A DNA stretch of 48,876 nucleotides from Zwartia hollandica (GTDB lineage: Bacteria > Pseudomonadota > Gammaproteobacteria > Burkholderiales > Burkholderiaceae_B): positions 1-48,876 of the forward strand of contig NZ_JAHXRI010000005.1 in assembly GCF_019923725.1 (NCBI RefSeq), in the 5' to 3' direction. The translations under genes were made by a program, and so were the position numbers. The notes below the pieces were generated by a model. That model was not told where the DNA came from. It saw only the letters and a program-made list of their open reading frames with translations, and made no database searches. The first letter of the stretch is position 1; every line of letters begins with the position of its first letter. Positions 8,090 to 17,110 of the stretch are shown piece after piece.

Positions 8090-9505
8090 ATGAGCGTATT
8101 GAAACAACTGCAGGACATCGTTGGCGCTGCTCAGGTGTTAACCGGCGAGGCAATGGACCCTTATGTAGTGGATTGGCGGGGCCGTTATCGCGGTCAGGCG
8201 TTGGCTGTTGTGCGCCCGGCCTCAACACAAGAGGTCGCTGATGTCGTCAAAGTCTGTGTCTCCAATAAAACACCGATCGTGCCTTCTGGTGGCAATACCA
8301 GCCTATGTGGCGGGGCAACGCCTGATGACACTGGGCGTGCGGTGGTGGTTTGCCTGGCGCGCTTAAACAAGGTGCGAGCGATTGATACAGATAACGACAC
8401 GATGACAGTCGAAGCCGGTTGTATTTTGCAAGCGGTACAAGAGGCAGCACGTGGCGCTGACCGGCTGTTCCCGCTTAGTTTGGCGGCCGAGGGCAGCTGC
8501 ACCATTGGTGGCAATTTGGCCACCAATGCCGGCGGCACCCAGGTATTGCGTTATGGCAATACGCGGGATCTCGCCTTGGGGCTGGAAGTTGTGACGGCCG
8601 AAGGCGAGATTTGGCACGGACTGCGCGGATTGCGCAAGGACAATACGGGCTACGACCTGAGAGACTTATTCATTGGAAGCGAAGGTACGCTGGGCATCAT
8701 CACCGCTGCGACGCTGAAGTTATACCCTTTGCCGGTTGCCCAGCGCACTGCGATGCTAGCGTTAAACACCATGGAGGATGCAATTACCGTATTGTCGCGT
8801 GCGCGAGCCGGTTTTGGTGCCTCGCTCACGGGGTTTGAAGTCATGATGGGCCCAGTTTTGCAGGCGGTGGTCAGATTGTTTCCGCAGCAGCGACTGCCCT
8901 TTGAAGGGGCTTCTGCCCAATCGCCTTGGTTTGCTTTGCTAGAGCTTTCGGATAGCGAGAGCGCGGAGCATGCGCAAGGACGCTTCGAGGCAGTCCTAGG
9001 TGCGGCGATCGAAGATGGTCTTGTGACCGATGCGGCCATCGCAGAGAATATCGCTCAGAGCAAGGCGATGTGGCATTTGCGCGAGAGCATCCCCCTGGCT
9101 GAGGCTGAGCTTGGCAAAAGCATCAAGCACGATGTGTCGATACCTATCTCTTCGATCGGGAGATTCGTCCAGGTGACTAACGCAGCGCTACAGAAGCGGT
9201 TCCCGGGTATTCAGCATATTGTGTTCGGTCACCTTGGCGACGGCAATTTGCACTACAACGTGGCGCGCGCGCCGAATCAAACGGAACAAGAGCTCCTCGC
9301 ATCACAATACGATGTTTACCAGTTGGTGCATGACAGTGTGCATGCGCACGCGGGCTCGATTAGTGCTGAACACGGTGTTGGGCAACTCAAGCGTGATGAG
9401 CTCACCCGGTACAAGAGCGAACTGGAACTCAAACTGATGAAGCAGATTAAAACAGCCCTTGACCCGCAAGGGCTGATGAATCCGGGCAAGGTCTTGCAGG
9501 CTTAA
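8090..9505 (+). CDS. FAD-linked D-2-hydroxyacid dehydrogenase (GlcD / D-2-hydroxyglutarate dehydrogenase family)
   Basis: 471-residue flavoenzyme of the VAO/PCMH family. The FAD-binding half has PSGGNTSLCGG (65-75), GSCTIGGNLATNAGG and FIGSEGTLGIIT. The C-terminal cap domain has GHLGDGNLHYN, the ISAEHGVGQLKRDEL block (a conserved histidine-glutamate region that helps bind metal and substrate) and MNPGKVL at the end. Such enzymes oxidise D-lactate, glycolate, D-2-hydroxyglutarate or similar acids and pass electrons to a quinone, ETF or cytochrome. The substrate cannot be decided here, since no GlcE or GlcF subunit is adjacent and the gene stands alone. Its stop codon abuts that of mutM with no base between (TAATTA). 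Confidence 0.88.
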   Translation: MSVLKQLQDIVGAAQVLTGEAMDPYVVDWRGRYRGQALAVVRPASTQEVADVVKVCVSNKTPIVPSGGNTSLCGGATPDDTGRAVVVCLARLNKVRAIDTDNDTMTVEAGCILQAVQEAARGADRLFPLSLAAEGSCTIGGNLATNAGGTQVLRYGNTRDLALGLEVVTAEGEIWHGLRGLRKDNTGYDLRDLFIGSEGTLGIITAATLKLYPLPVAQRTAMLALNTMEDAITVLSRARAGFGASLTGFEVMMGPVLQAVVRLFPQQRLPFEGASAQSPWFALLELSDSESAEHAQGRFEAVLGAAIEDGLVTDAAIAENIAQSKAMWHLRESIPLAEAELGKSIKHDVSIPISSIGRFVQVTNAALQKRFPGIQHIVFGHLGDGNLHYNVARAPNQTEQELLASQYDVYQLVHDSVHAHAGSISAEHGVGQLKRDELTRYKSELELKLMKQIKTALDPQGLMNPGKVLQA

Positions 9506-10333
9506 TTAGCGTTTTTGGCAGGTCGAGCAGTAATAGGTGGCTCGCTGTCCCTGCACGAGTCGTTTGATCGGGCGGGAACACGTTTTGCATGGTTTGCCGT
9601 CTTGTTCATAAACGGCGGCATGCAATGTGAAATAGGCGCCTGCCTCGCCCGTGGCATTGACATAGTCACGCAAGGTGCTGCCACCGGACTCGAGCGCATC
9701 TTTAAGCGTACCGCGTAGGGCAACGACTAAGCGTTCACAACGCTCGTACGATAGGCGTGCCGCGGGGGTGGCAGGGTGAATTTTGGCGCGGAATAGGCAC
9801 TCTGAGGCATAAATATTCCCAGCACCCACCACAACATCGCCCGCTAGTAAGGCCTGTTTAACCGCCATTTGTCGCCCCGCAAAGCCTTTGCGCAGGTGCT
9901 CTGCGTTAAAGCGGGGGTCAAACGGCTCAATTCCAAGTTTTTGTAGCAACGGATGCCGCTCGGCTGGGCCGTCTTCGGCTGGGTGCCAAAGCACAGCCCC
10001 AAATCGTCTGGGGTCATGCAGACGCAGGGTTAGGTGCTCAAAATGCCATTCAACATGATCGTGTTTGCGCAATATTTCGCCAGTTTGGACGCTGCGCAGC
10101 GAGCCGGACATCCCCAAGTGAATCAGTTGGGTGCCCCGATCGAACTCTAATAGCAGGTATTTCCCTCGGCGCCGACAGGCATTTACCTTCTGCTCTTTCA
10201 CCCATTCCGGTAGCCCTGCAGGGATAGGCCAGCGCATGCGCGAGTCGTGTACGACCATGCGCTGGAGCACCCGTCCTGTTGCAACGGCATCAATTCCTTT
10301 ACGAGTTGTTTCAACTTCTGGTAGTTCTGGCAT
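9506..10333 (-). CDS. mutM: Formamidopyrimidine-DNA glycosylase
   Basis: Base-excision-repair enzyme that removes 8-oxoguanine and formamidopyrimidines and cleaves the strand by beta/delta elimination. The 275-residue protein starts MPELPEVETTRKG: the mature Pro1 and Glu2 are the catalytic residues. Lys58 in RGKYLLLEF is the conserved lysine, the helix-two-turn-helix region (VGAGNIYASE) follows, and the C-terminal zinc finger is C249-x2-C252-x16-C269-x2-C272. All catalytic elements are intact. It ends exactly against the hydroxyacid dehydrogenase stop. It diverges from the TPR/lolB/ispE operon across about 60 bases. Confidence 0.97.
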   Translation of the reverse strand: MPELPEVETTRKGIDAVATGRVLQRMVVHDSRMRWPIPAGLPEWVKEQKVNACRRRGKYLLLEFDRGTQLIHLGMSGSLRSVQTGEILRKHDHVEWHFEHLTLRLHDPRRFGAVLWHPAEDGPAERHPLLQKLGIEPFDPRFNAEHLRKGFAGRQMAVKQALLAGDVVVGAGNIYASECLFRAKIHPATPAARLSYERCERLVVALRGTLKDALESGGSTLRDYVNATGEAGAYFTLHAAVYEQDGKPCKTCSRPIKRLVQGQRATYYCSTCQKR

Positions 10334-10394
10334 GGGCGAGTGCTAACATCTTGTCACTGAGTCAGTTGATTGTGCCACCAACTAGGCGGTTCGC

Positions 10395-12230
10395 GTGAAG
10401 TCGTCGTTTAAATTTCGTATTACCCCTTGGCTTGCTACCTTGCCCGTGGCCGTGTCGATTTCACTTTTTGTGTCGCCGGTTTGGGCGCAGGTGGGGCAGA
10501 CCAAAGGAACCTCTCAAAACACCCCTCTTCAGATTCAGCCTCGCGTCGCTGAGTCCGAAGAGATCCATTTGCGCTTTGGCCAGCTGCCCGAAGTCACACT
10601 TACATCCTCCCTTTTGTTTCGAATACTGGCTGCCGAGATCGCGGCGCAGCGAGGGTCGTTTTTGTCTGCGGGCAAAACGATGCTGGAGCTAGCGCGTGAG
10701 GTGGGCGACTATCGTCTTGCCCGCAGAGCGCTTGAGTTTTATCTAGGAGGCGGAAATTTGCCTGGCGCGTTGGACTCCGCGCGTGTTTGGTTAAGGATTA
10801 CGCCGGATGACCCAGAGGCCGCCTCTACTGAAATGGCGCTTGCAGCTGCCTCCGGGCAGACAAGCGGTCTTGCAACGGCACTGCGTAAGCAAATTGATGC
10901 CACGGCAGACAAAAATGTCGGCATCGCACAAGCAGCACATATTTTGAGCCGTATGCCGGATAAGCGTAATGCGCTGAGTATCCTATCGACTGCAATTGCG
11001 GAAAGCACAGCTCGCAACACGCTTGCTGCGCATCTGGCGCTTGCTGATATGGCCAGTGCGGCCGCAGATCGCGAACGCGCCTTGGAAGAGGCCCGTAAAG
11101 CCCTTGCGGTTGCCCCACGCTCGGAAGACGCGGCGATGCGCGTATTTGAGTACGGTTTAGGTGTTGACCCAGCGGCAGCGCTACGTGATGCGTCGGCTTT
11201 TGCTGCTGCACAGCCTCAGGCTCGTCGTTTGCGCTTGATGATGGTTAGTCATCTGACGGATTTGCGGCAGTACGACACCGCAATGAATGAACTTCAGTCA
11301 ATGGCTAAACGGTCGCCAGAAGATTTCGACTTGCTGTTCGTTCAGGCCCAGGTCGCGTACCGTGCGAAAAAGCTAGATCAGGCGCGAGGTTTTCTAGAGC
11401 AGTTTGTCATCGTCCAGACGCAGCGTGAACGCGGGTCTGCTCCCGGCGCAACTGACGCGCCCTCTGCACTTGCTGAGGCATATCAACTTTACGCACAAAT
11501 TGCTGATGAGCAGGGCAAACTCGATGAGGCTGTTAGTTTGCTCGCCAAAATCGAGGATCCCTCCGCGCGTTACTCTGCCCGGATTAAGCAGGCAATGATT
11601 CGTGCGCGTCAAAAGCGTGTGGACGAAGCGATTGCCTTGATTGATTCTGGTAGCCCGCAAAGCGATGATGAACGAATTCTTGGCTTTTCGGCAGGTGCAC
11701 AGATTTTGCGTGATGCAGATCGAATCGGCGACGCGATTAAACGTTTGAACGCAGCTAATAAAGAGTTACCAGATACGATTGAGATTAAATACGAGCTCGC
11801 GATGCTCTATGAGCGCGAGAATAAAATGCGTGATACCGAGAAACTCTTGCGCGAAGTGATTGCGCTTGATCCCGGACACGCGCATGCGCACAATGCCTTA
11901 GGGTATTCGTTAGCGGATCGAAATCAGCGCTTGCCTGAGGCGCTTGAGCTGATCACCCGTGCGCTGTCTTTAGCGCCCAAGGACCCCTTCATTTTGGATA
12001 GTATGGGTTGGGTGAAGTTTCGGATGGGCGATAACCAACAAGCGTTGGAGTACCTCGAACAAGCTTATGCTAAACGCCCTGAGGCTGATATTGCTGCGCA
12101 TCTTGCCGAAGTGTTGTGGCGACTTGGGCGTCGTGATGAGGCTCAAAAGTACCTCAAAGAGGGCGCGCAACGCGACCCCAAAAATCCCACACTCATTGAT
12201 ACGGCGAAGCGACTCGGAGTGCGCCTTTGA
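10395..12230 (+). CDS. Periplasmic TPR-repeat protein
   Basis: 611-residue protein with a Sec-type signal peptide (TPWLATLPVAVSISLFVSPVWAQ, cleavage after AQ likely) followed almost entirely by helical TPR-like repeats. Clear TPR units lie near the C-terminus (LGYSLADRNQRLPEAL, then MGWVKFRMGDNQQALEYLEQAY). The GTG start has AGGCGG a few bases before it. Proteins of this type precede lolB and ispE in many betaproteobacteria. Its stop overlaps the lolB start (TTGA), so the two are translationally coupled, suggesting a role in envelope or lipoprotein biogenesis. The specific function is not known, and the TPR assignment is by repeat pattern only. Confidence 0.82.
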   Translation: MKSSFKFRITPWLATLPVAVSISLFVSPVWAQVGQTKGTSQNTPLQIQPRVAESEEIHLRFGQLPEVTLTSSLLFRILAAEIAAQRGSFLSAGKTMLELAREVGDYRLARRALEFYLGGGNLPGALDSARVWLRITPDDPEAASTEMALAAASGQTSGLATALRKQIDATADKNVGIAQAAHILSRMPDKRNALSILSTAIAESTARNTLAAHLALADMASAAADRERALEEARKALAVAPRSEDAAMRVFEYGLGVDPAAALRDASAFAAAQPQARRLRLMMVSHLTDLRQYDTAMNELQSMAKRSPEDFDLLFVQAQVAYRAKKLDQARGFLEQFVIVQTQRERGSAPGATDAPSALAEAYQLYAQIADEQGKLDEAVSLLAKIEDPSARYSARIKQAMIRARQKRVDEAIALIDSGSPQSDDERILGFSAGAQILRDADRIGDAIKRLNAANKELPDTIEIKYELAMLYERENKMRDTEKLLREVIALDPGHAHAHNALGYSLADRNQRLPEALELITRALSLAPKDPFILDSMGWVKFRMGDNQQALEYLEQAYAKRPEADIAAHLAEVLWRLGRRDEAQKYLKEGAQRDPKNPTLIDTAKRLGVRL

Positions 12231-12811
12231 AGGTGACGTTTTTATTGGTCTGGGTGAGGGCACTCGTTGGCTTTACTCTGATCGCACTGGTTGGGTGCGC
12301 GACGCAGCAAGCAAGTCTCGCACCGCAACCCTTGGATTCCTTTGCTAGAAGTGGACGGTTTGCTTTACGGGTAGAAGAGCCACTGTCTCCTGCGCAAGCC
12401 GTGCAGGGTGGCTTTTCCTGGCGAGATGCGAACGGCCGGCTTGAACTAGATTTAACCAATCCGTTTGGCAATATTTTGGCTCGCATTGAGGTGACAGGTA
12501 AACGTGCCGTGCTGACTCAAAGTAATGGCGTTAAGTTAGAAGCGCTCACCCCAGAGGAGCTTGTAAAAACTGCAGTGGGCGAGGCGATCCCCGTCAAGAA
12601 TTTGCGTACTTGGTTACGTAGTCAAACAAGCGCTGAGCCTGCGATGACGCGAGTGAGTCGGGATGAGCAAGGACGAGTCGCAAGCTTCGAACAAGCTGGC
12701 TGGCGAGTAGAGCTCTCGCGTTTTGATGCTTCTGGTCCGCGACTCTTGGTTCTTTCGCGACAGGATGACGCAAAAAAAATCGTAATTCGCCTAGTTGTTG
12801 ATGGGACCTAA
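12227..12811 (+). CDS. lolB: Outer-membrane lipoprotein receptor LolB
   Basis: LolB accepts lipoproteins from the periplasmic chaperone LolA and inserts them into the outer membrane. The 194-residue product starts at a TTG that overlaps the TGA of the preceding gene. GGAG seven bases upstream supports it. The signal peptide ends in the lipobox LVGC with the lipidated cysteine at residue 24. The rest follows the LolB pattern: GRFALRVEE, GGFSWRDANGRLELDLTNPFG, then a basic beta-rich core. In sequence it is weakly conserved, so the call relies on the lipobox, size, core pattern and position directly before ispE, a well-known arrangement. Confidence 0.9.
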   Translation: MKVTFLLVWVRALVGFTLIALVGCATQQASLAPQPLDSFARSGRFALRVEEPLSPAQAVQGGFSWRDANGRLELDLTNPFGNILARIEVTGKRAVLTQSNGVKLEALTPEELVKTAVGEAIPVKNLRTWLRSQTSAEPAMTRVSRDEQGRVASFEQAGWRVELSRFDASGPRLLVLSRQDDAKKIVIRLVVDGT

Positions 12812-12836
12812 AAGCGCCGTAAAGGCTTGATTTAAT

Positions 12837-13778
12837 ATGCTTTATGACCTCGTTGCTCCCGCCAAGCTAAATCTTTTCCTGCACGTTGTTGGTCGACGTT
12901 CAGACGGCTACCATTTGATTCAAACGGTGTTTCGGCTTATCGACTTGGCCGACTTACTTGATATTGATACGCGCAGTGACGGTCAAATTGTTCGTGAAAC
13001 GGACATGTTGGGAGTAGCGCACGACGACGATCTGGTGGTGCGCGCGGCCAAAGCGTTGCAACAATATACGGGCACCAAGCTCGGCGCTCAGATTCGTCTG
13101 CGCAAGCATATTCCGTCAGGCGCAGGGCTTGGGGGCGGCTCGAGCGATGCGGCGACTGTGTTGATCGCCTTGAATCGATTGTGGCGAACCGGTCTGAGTC
13201 GACAGGCGCTGATGCAGTTGGGGCTAAGTTTGGGAGCCGATGTTCCAGTGTTTATTTATGGGCAAAATGCGTTTGCGGAAGGAATTGGTGAAAAGCTCAC
13301 GACCGTAGAGTTGCCTGAACAGGCCTATTTGGTGGTCCAGCCGGCGCAACATGTGCCCACGCAAGGGATTTTTCAGGATCCGGATTTGACAAGAAACACC
13401 GATCCGGTCAAAATACTGGACTTTTCTGGGCGTCAAATCGCGGGATGCGAAAGCACCGCAGATTTGGGTTTTGGGCGCAATGATTTGCAGCCTGTTGTGT
13501 TAAAGCGTTACCCGGTGGTACAGCAAGCGCTAGATTGGCTAAACAAAGCCGAATTTAGTGTAGGTGGTTTTGAAGCGCGTATGACGGGGTCTGGGGCATG
13601 TTTATTTATAAATTTTCCTGACGCCACACAAGCTGAGCTCGCTCGCCAGAAATTGCTCGCTAAAATAAGTTCGGATTTTTCCGATACTGCAACGGCGGAC
13701 ATGTTCAACCCGATACAGTCTATTTTGCTGTGTAAAGGTTTAAATGTGCACCCGCTGCAGGATTGGGTTGATAGTTAG
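12837..13778 (+). CDS. ispE: 4-diphosphocytidyl-2-C-methyl-D-erythritol kinase
   Basis: Phosphorylates CDP-methylerythritol in the non-mevalonate isoprenoid pathway. The 313-residue GHMP kinase has the N-terminal substrate motif PAKLNLFLHVVGRRSDGYH with Lys10, the glycine-rich ATP loop PSGAGLGGGSSDAATVL (93-109), the catalytic aspartate in LGADVPVF, and the C-terminal MTGSGACLF motif. It is the third gene of the TPR-lolB-ispE run. tRNA-Gln follows after a single base, then prs, rplY and pth. A frame-internal stretch RQIAGCESTADLGFGRNDLQPVV matches the family NDL block. Isoprenoid output feeds ubiquinone, linking loosely to coq7 upstream. Confidence 0.96.
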   Translation: MLYDLVAPAKLNLFLHVVGRRSDGYHLIQTVFRLIDLADLLDIDTRSDGQIVRETDMLGVAHDDDLVVRAAKALQQYTGTKLGAQIRLRKHIPSGAGLGGGSSDAATVLIALNRLWRTGLSRQALMQLGLSLGADVPVFIYGQNAFAEGIGEKLTTVELPEQAYLVVQPAQHVPTQGIFQDPDLTRNTDPVKILDFSGRQIAGCESTADLGFGRNDLQPVVLKRYPVVQQALDWLNKAEFSVGGFEARMTGSGACLFINFPDATQAELARQKLLAKISSDFSDTATADMFNPIQSILLCKGLNVHPLQDWVDS

Positions 13779-13779
13779 T

Positions 13780-13853
13780 TGGGGAGTCGCCAAGCTGGTT
13801 AAGGCACCGGATTTTGATTCCGGCATGCGAAGGTTCGAATCCTTCCTCCCCAG
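13780..13853 (+). tRNA. tRNA-Gln (anticodon UUG)
   Basis: 74-base cloverleaf: acceptor TGGGGAG (13780-13786) pairs CTCCCCA (13846-13852). Anticodon stem CCGGA/TCCGG encloses loop TTTTGAT with TTG at 13814-13816. T stem GAAGG/CCTTC encloses TTCGAAT (13834-13840). The discriminator is G13853. The CCA end is not encoded (CCC follows). The U1-A72 pair is the usual identity feature of glutamine tRNAs. It starts one base after the ispE stop, so it is probably processed from the ispE transcript. Confidence 0.97.
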
Positions 13854-13864
13854 CCCCATTGCAG

Positions 13865-13915
13865 AGCTGTTGAACTAGCCAACGTGTGTAAGGGCATTTG
13901 TTCAGCAGCTTTTTT
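13865..13915 (+). terminator. Intrinsic terminator between tRNA-Gln and prs
   Basis: AGCTGTTGAAC (13865-13875) pairs GTTCAGCAGCT (13900-13910), 11 bp with one G-U, a 24-base loop and six T. It ends the ispE-tRNA transcript about 40 bases before the prs start, leaving little room for a separate prs promoter. Confidence 0.75.
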
Positions 13916-13956
13916 GTTCCGCATCTAAATTCTTACTGTCTGTGACTGCCTCGACC

Positions 13957-14907
13957 ATGGCCAACGATAGTTTTATGATTTTTACCGGTACAGCCAATAC
14001 AAGGCTGGCCGTTGATGTGGTTAACCACCTAGACATGTCCCTAGGTCGAATGACCGTCGGCCGTTTCTCGGACGGGGAAGTCATGGTTGAAATTAACGAA
14101 AACGTCCGCGGTAAAGACGTTTTTGTGTTGCAACCGACCTGTGCCCCCACCAATGACAACCTGATGGAAGTAATGGTGATGGTCGACGCGTTGCGTCGTG
14201 CTTCGGCCGGCCGTATCACCGCCGCGATCCCTTACTTTGGGTACGCCCGTCAAGATCGTCGCCCACGCTCGGCCCGAGTTGCAATTACCGCCAAGGTTGT
14301 CGCAAACATGTTGCAGGTGGCTGGTATTGATCGCGTGCTAACAATGGATTTGCATGCAGATCAGATCCAAGGTTTCTTTGATATCCCTGTAGACAACATT
14401 TACGCTGGCCCGATTTTGTTAGGCGATATCTGGCGCCGCAATTTGACTAATCTCGTTGTGGTGTCACCGGATATTGGTGGTGTGGTGCGTGCCCGGGCCT
14501 TGGCGAAGCAGCTTGAGGCCGACCTGGCCATTATCGACAAGCGTCGCCCTCGTGCCAACGTTTCAGAAGTGATGAATATCATTGGTGAAGTCGATGGCCG
14601 CACTTGTTTGATCATGGATGACATGGTTGACACCGCTGGTACGCTTTGTAAGGCAGCACAAGCGTTGAAAGAGCGTGGCGCTGGGGCTGTGTATGCCTAC
14701 TGTACGCATGCCGTTCTGTCTGGCGGTGCGATTGAGCGTATTAATAATTCTGAGCTCAATGAGTTGGTTGTGACCGATACGATTCCACTGTCTGAGGAAG
14801 GTCGCGCTTGCGGCAAAATCAGACAGCTGTCATGCGCAGCTTTGCTGGGTGAGACCATCTTACGAATTTCAAATGCTGAGTCAGTGAGCTCACTGTTCGT
14901 TGACTAA
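13957..14907 (+). CDS. prs: Ribose-phosphate pyrophosphokinase (PRPP synthetase)
   Basis: Makes PRPP from ribose-5-phosphate and ATP for purine, pyrimidine, NAD, histidine and tryptophan synthesis. The ATG at 13957 gives 316 residues beginning [18 protein letters not shown], one more than E. coli Prs. An in-frame GTG at 13942 would add five residues and is less typical. Visible features are the [11 protein letters not shown] block, the Mg-binding signature [15 protein letters not shown], the flexible loop [16 protein letters not shown], and the PRPP motif [10 protein letters not shown]. No strong Shine-Dalgarno is visible. It lies directly after an intrinsic terminator, suggesting a short independent promoter or read-through control. 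Followed by rplY. Confidence 0.97.
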   Translation: MANDSFMIFTGTANTRLAVDVVNHLDMSLGRMTVGRFSDGEVMVEINENVRGKDVFVLQPTCAPTNDNLMEVMVMVDALRRASAGRITAAIPYFGYARQDRRPRSARVAITAKVVANMLQVAGIDRVLTMDLHADQIQGFFDIPVDNIYAGPILLGDIWRRNLTNLVVVSPDIGGVVRARALAKQLEADLAIIDKRRPRANVSEVMNIIGEVDGRTCLIMDDMVDTAGTLCKAAQALKERGAGAVYAYCTHAVLSGGAIERINNSELNELVVTDTIPLSEEGRACGKIRQLSCAALLGETILRISNAESVSSLFVD

Positions 14908-14918
14908 AGCGAGAAGAA

Positions 14919-15003
14919 TTTGTTAGCCACTGGTCGCGGTGGCCGACAAACGCGTTGACTGATATTCAGGCAGCGTTTTAACCGGGTGATATCCACCCTT
15001 TTT
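14919..15003 (+). promoter_or_regulatory. Structured rplY leader (two hairpins)
   Basis: First hairpin: TTTGT-TA-GCCAC (14919-14930) pairs GTGGC-CG-ACAAA (14939-14950). Second: GGGTG-ATATC-CACCC (14984-14998) followed by five T just before the rplY ribosome site GGAG (15004-15007). It could be a weak attenuator or a leader allowing separate control of rplY from prs. No known riboswitch was recognised. Confidence 0.4.
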
Positions 15004-15014
15004 GGAGTTTTTTC

Positions 15015-15638
15015 ATGCAATTTAATGCAACCCCACGAAGCGTACAGGGAACGAGTGCGAGCCGCCGCCTGCGCCGTGAAAGCCGCGTCCCAGCCATTGT
15101 TTACGGTGGCAAAGAGCAGCCAATCAACATCGAACTCGATCACAACGAAATTTTTCACGCCTTGCGTAAAGAAAAATTTCACGCATCCATTCTCGACATG
15201 CAACTCGAAGGCAAAAGCCAACAAGTTCTGTTGCGTTCGGTTCAGTGGCACCCCTTCAAGCAGATCGTGATGCACGTTGACTTCCAGCGTGTTTCAGCGG
15301 ACCAAGCTTTGCACACCAAGGTGCCACTGCACTTCATGAACGCTGAGCTTTCGCCTGCTGTCAAAATCAGCGCTGCAATCATCTCGCATGTGTTGACGGA
15401 CCTTGACATCTCTTGCTTGCCAGCGAACCTGCCAGAATTCATCGAAGTAGATCTGAGCAAATTGGTTGGTGGTGGTTCGATCCACTTGGCTGACATCACG
15501 TTGCCAAGCGGCGTGACCCACGTTCCCCATCGCGGTGACACGAATCCTGTGTTGGTGACTGCAATCGTTAAGGGTGGCGCGAGCGATGATGCTGATGCCA
15601 AGCCAGAAGGCGCAGCCCCTGCAGCCCCTGCCGCTTAA
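15015..15638 (+). CDS. rplY: 50S ribosomal protein L25 (CTC/TL5 long form)
   Basis: 5S-rRNA-binding ribosomal protein. The 207-residue product has the N-terminal L25 domain (about residues 1-90: FNATPRSVQGTSASRRLRRE, PAIVYGG) and the C-terminal TL5 beta domain (about 95-185) that E. coli L25 (94 residues) lacks. It ends in an Ala/Pro-rich tail (EGAAPAAPAA). The start is set by GGAG seven bases upstream. The long form is standard in betaproteobacteria and is related to general stress protein CTC. It lies between prs and pth, with an intrinsic terminator between rplY and pth and a structured leader upstream. Confidence 0.96.
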   Translation: MQFNATPRSVQGTSASRRLRRESRVPAIVYGGKEQPINIELDHNEIFHALRKEKFHASILDMQLEGKSQQVLLRSVQWHPFKQIVMHVDFQRVSADQALHTKVPLHFMNAELSPAVKISAAIISHVLTDLDISCLPANLPEFIEVDLSKLVGGGSIHLADITLPSGVTHVPHRGDTNPVLVTAIVKGGASDDADAKPEGAAPAAPAA

Positions 15639-15688
15639 GGATCGAATGGTGCTGAACCCTTAGGGTTCGGTCGCCGCACGTTCCGATC

Positions 15689-15721
15689 GCCCCGCTAGCG
15701 TTTTGCGCAAGCGGGGCTTTT
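15689..15721 (+). terminator. Intrinsic terminator after rplY
   Basis: GCCCCGCT (15689-15696) pairs AGCGGGGC (15710-15717), with an inner GCG/CGC extension around TTTTG and four T following. It overlaps an in-frame TTG at 15720, which argues that pth starts at the later ATG (15738). Confidence 0.88.
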
Positions 15722-15737
15722 GCTTTCTAATGCAGGC

Positions 15738-16334
15738 ATGTCTAAGCCAATCAAACTTATCGTAGGTCTTGGTAATCCTGGGCCGGATTATGAACGCACG
15801 CGTCATAACGCGGGTTTTTGGTTGGTCGATGCGATTGCAGAGGATTTGCGCGCGAGCTTCACGAATGAAAAGTCTTTTTCAGGACTAGTCGCCAAGGCGC
15901 GAGTGCAGGCCGAGCAGGTCTTTCTTGCCAAGCCTCAAACCTATATGAACCGTTCAGGTCAGTGTGTGGGCGCCTTGGCGCGTTTCTATAAATTGGAAGC
16001 ACAAGAAATCTTGGTGGTGCACGACGAGCTTGATCTCTTTCCGGGGCAGGTTAAAGTCAAGCAAGGGGGCGGTCATGCTGGCCATAACGGATTGCGGGAT
16101 ATCCAGGCAGTGCTTGGTAGTGCAGACTTTTGGCGTTTGCGTTTGGGCATTGGTCATCCAAGAACTCTTAATCTGACCCAAGAGGTCGCAGATTTCGTTC
16201 TGCATCCGCCTCGCCGAGAAGACCAGATGGCGATTGATGATTGCCTGACACGTTGCCGGGCTGTGATGCCACTTTTTTTTGCGGGCGATTTTGCACGTGC
16301 CACGGCTCAACTGCATCGTGATAACCCCGCATGA
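15738..16334 (+). CDS. pth: Peptidyl-tRNA hydrolase
   Basis: Releases peptides from peptidyl-tRNA dropped by ribosomes. The ATG at 15738 gives 198 residues starting [18 protein letters not shown]. The open frame extends to a TTG at 15720, but that lies in the terminator. Catalytic and binding residues are present: His23 (TRHNAGFW), Asn71 (TYMNRSG), Asp96 (VVHDELDL) and Asn117 ([11 protein letters not shown]). The downstream CPBP gene starts inside its last codons (ATGA), so the two are translationally coupled. The rplY-pth pair is a common arrangement. Confidence 0.96.
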   Translation: MSKPIKLIVGLGNPGPDYERTRHNAGFWLVDAIAEDLRASFTNEKSFSGLVAKARVQAEQVFLAKPQTYMNRSGQCVGALARFYKLEAQEILVVHDELDLFPGQVKVKQGGGHAGHNGLRDIQAVLGSADFWRLRLGIGHPRTLNLTQEVADFVLHPPRREDQMAIDDCLTRCRAVMPLFFAGDFARATAQLHRDNPA

Positions 16335-17110
16335 TTGAGCAGTCTCGGGTGACGGGCGTGTTGCCCTTTCGCGAGGAGCTCGTGCACTGTCTTCGCTTTA
16401 TTAGACGTCCGACCCTGACTCGGGCTTTTGCAAACCGCTCTGCCGGCGCACGGGGTGGGGGTGCATGGCACGCAGACTGGTGGCCTGGCATCTCCGTCAA
16501 GCGCTTATTGGCGTGGGCAGCACTGCTGTGGTTCGTCAACATCGTCTTATTGGGCCCTCTGGTCTTGGGTGTTTTTGAGTTGAGCGGTGCCAGCCATCGA
16601 ATTGACGTGCATAACCTGCCCTGGTTTCAGGCCTTGCTTTGGGCGCCCATTGTTGAGGAATTATTGTTTCGGTTTGGGTTGCGGCGTCCGGTGCACGCGC
16701 TGTGGTTAGTGCCCGTGCTCATCCTCGTATTTCTAAATGGTATGCAGTGGTGGGCCGGTAGCTTGCTCGGTCTGTCAGTGTTGGTGTTGTGGTGGCTTGC
16801 GCGCTGGGATGTGATGCCTAGCGTGTGGTCCTGGTCTTGGTTAAGAGCCTACTGCAAGGTATTTCCTTGGGTGATGCATGCCTCGGTCGTGGCATTTGCT
16901 GCGCTACATCTGCATAATTTTAAATTCGAGCAGATGGCGTGGTGGATGATGGTCGTATTGGTGCTCCCGCAGTGGGTGACGGGGCTCGTGTTGGCCTGGA
17001 TGCGGGTGGAGCGTGGCATCGGTGCCGCGATATTGCTACACGGCTTGTTTAATGCGGGCCCGCTCGCCGTTGCTTGGGTTGCGCTTCAGTTTGCGAATGC
17101 AGCAAGCTAA
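16331..17110 (+). CDS. CPBP-family intramembrane metalloprotease (ABI/CAAX-like)
   Basis: 259-residue integral membrane protein with about six hydrophobic segments. It carries the CPBP motifs: Glu109-Glu110 with Arg114 (VEELLFRFG), the FxxxH motif (Phe189-His193, in FAALHLHNF), and the HxxxN motif His237-Asn241 (LLHGLFN). These residues form the metal-binding active site of Rce1-like intramembrane proteases. Substrates are unknown for bacterial members; some cleave sigma-factor regulators or peptides. The start overlaps the pth stop (ATGA). Its own stop shares three bases with the convergent acyl-CoA ligase stop (CTAA at 17107-17110). The N-terminal 50 residues are basic and not part of the domain. 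Confidence 0.85.
   Translation: MIEQSRVTGVLPFREELVHCLRFIRRPTLTRAFANRSAGARGGGAWHADWWPGISVKRLLAWAALLWFVNIVLLGPLVLGVFELSGASHRIDVHNLPWFQALLWAPIVEELLFRFGLRRPVHALWLVPVLILVFLNGMQWWAGSLLGLSVLVLWWLARWDVMPSVWSWSWLRAYCKVFPWVMHASVVAFAALHLHNFKFEQMAWWMMVVLVLPQWVTGLVLAWMRVERGIGAAILLHGLFNAGPLAVAWVALQFANAAS

Noticed and set aside
13854-13857. Encoded CCA end of tRNA-Gln
   Set aside because: The bases after the discriminator are CCC, so CCA must be added after transcription.
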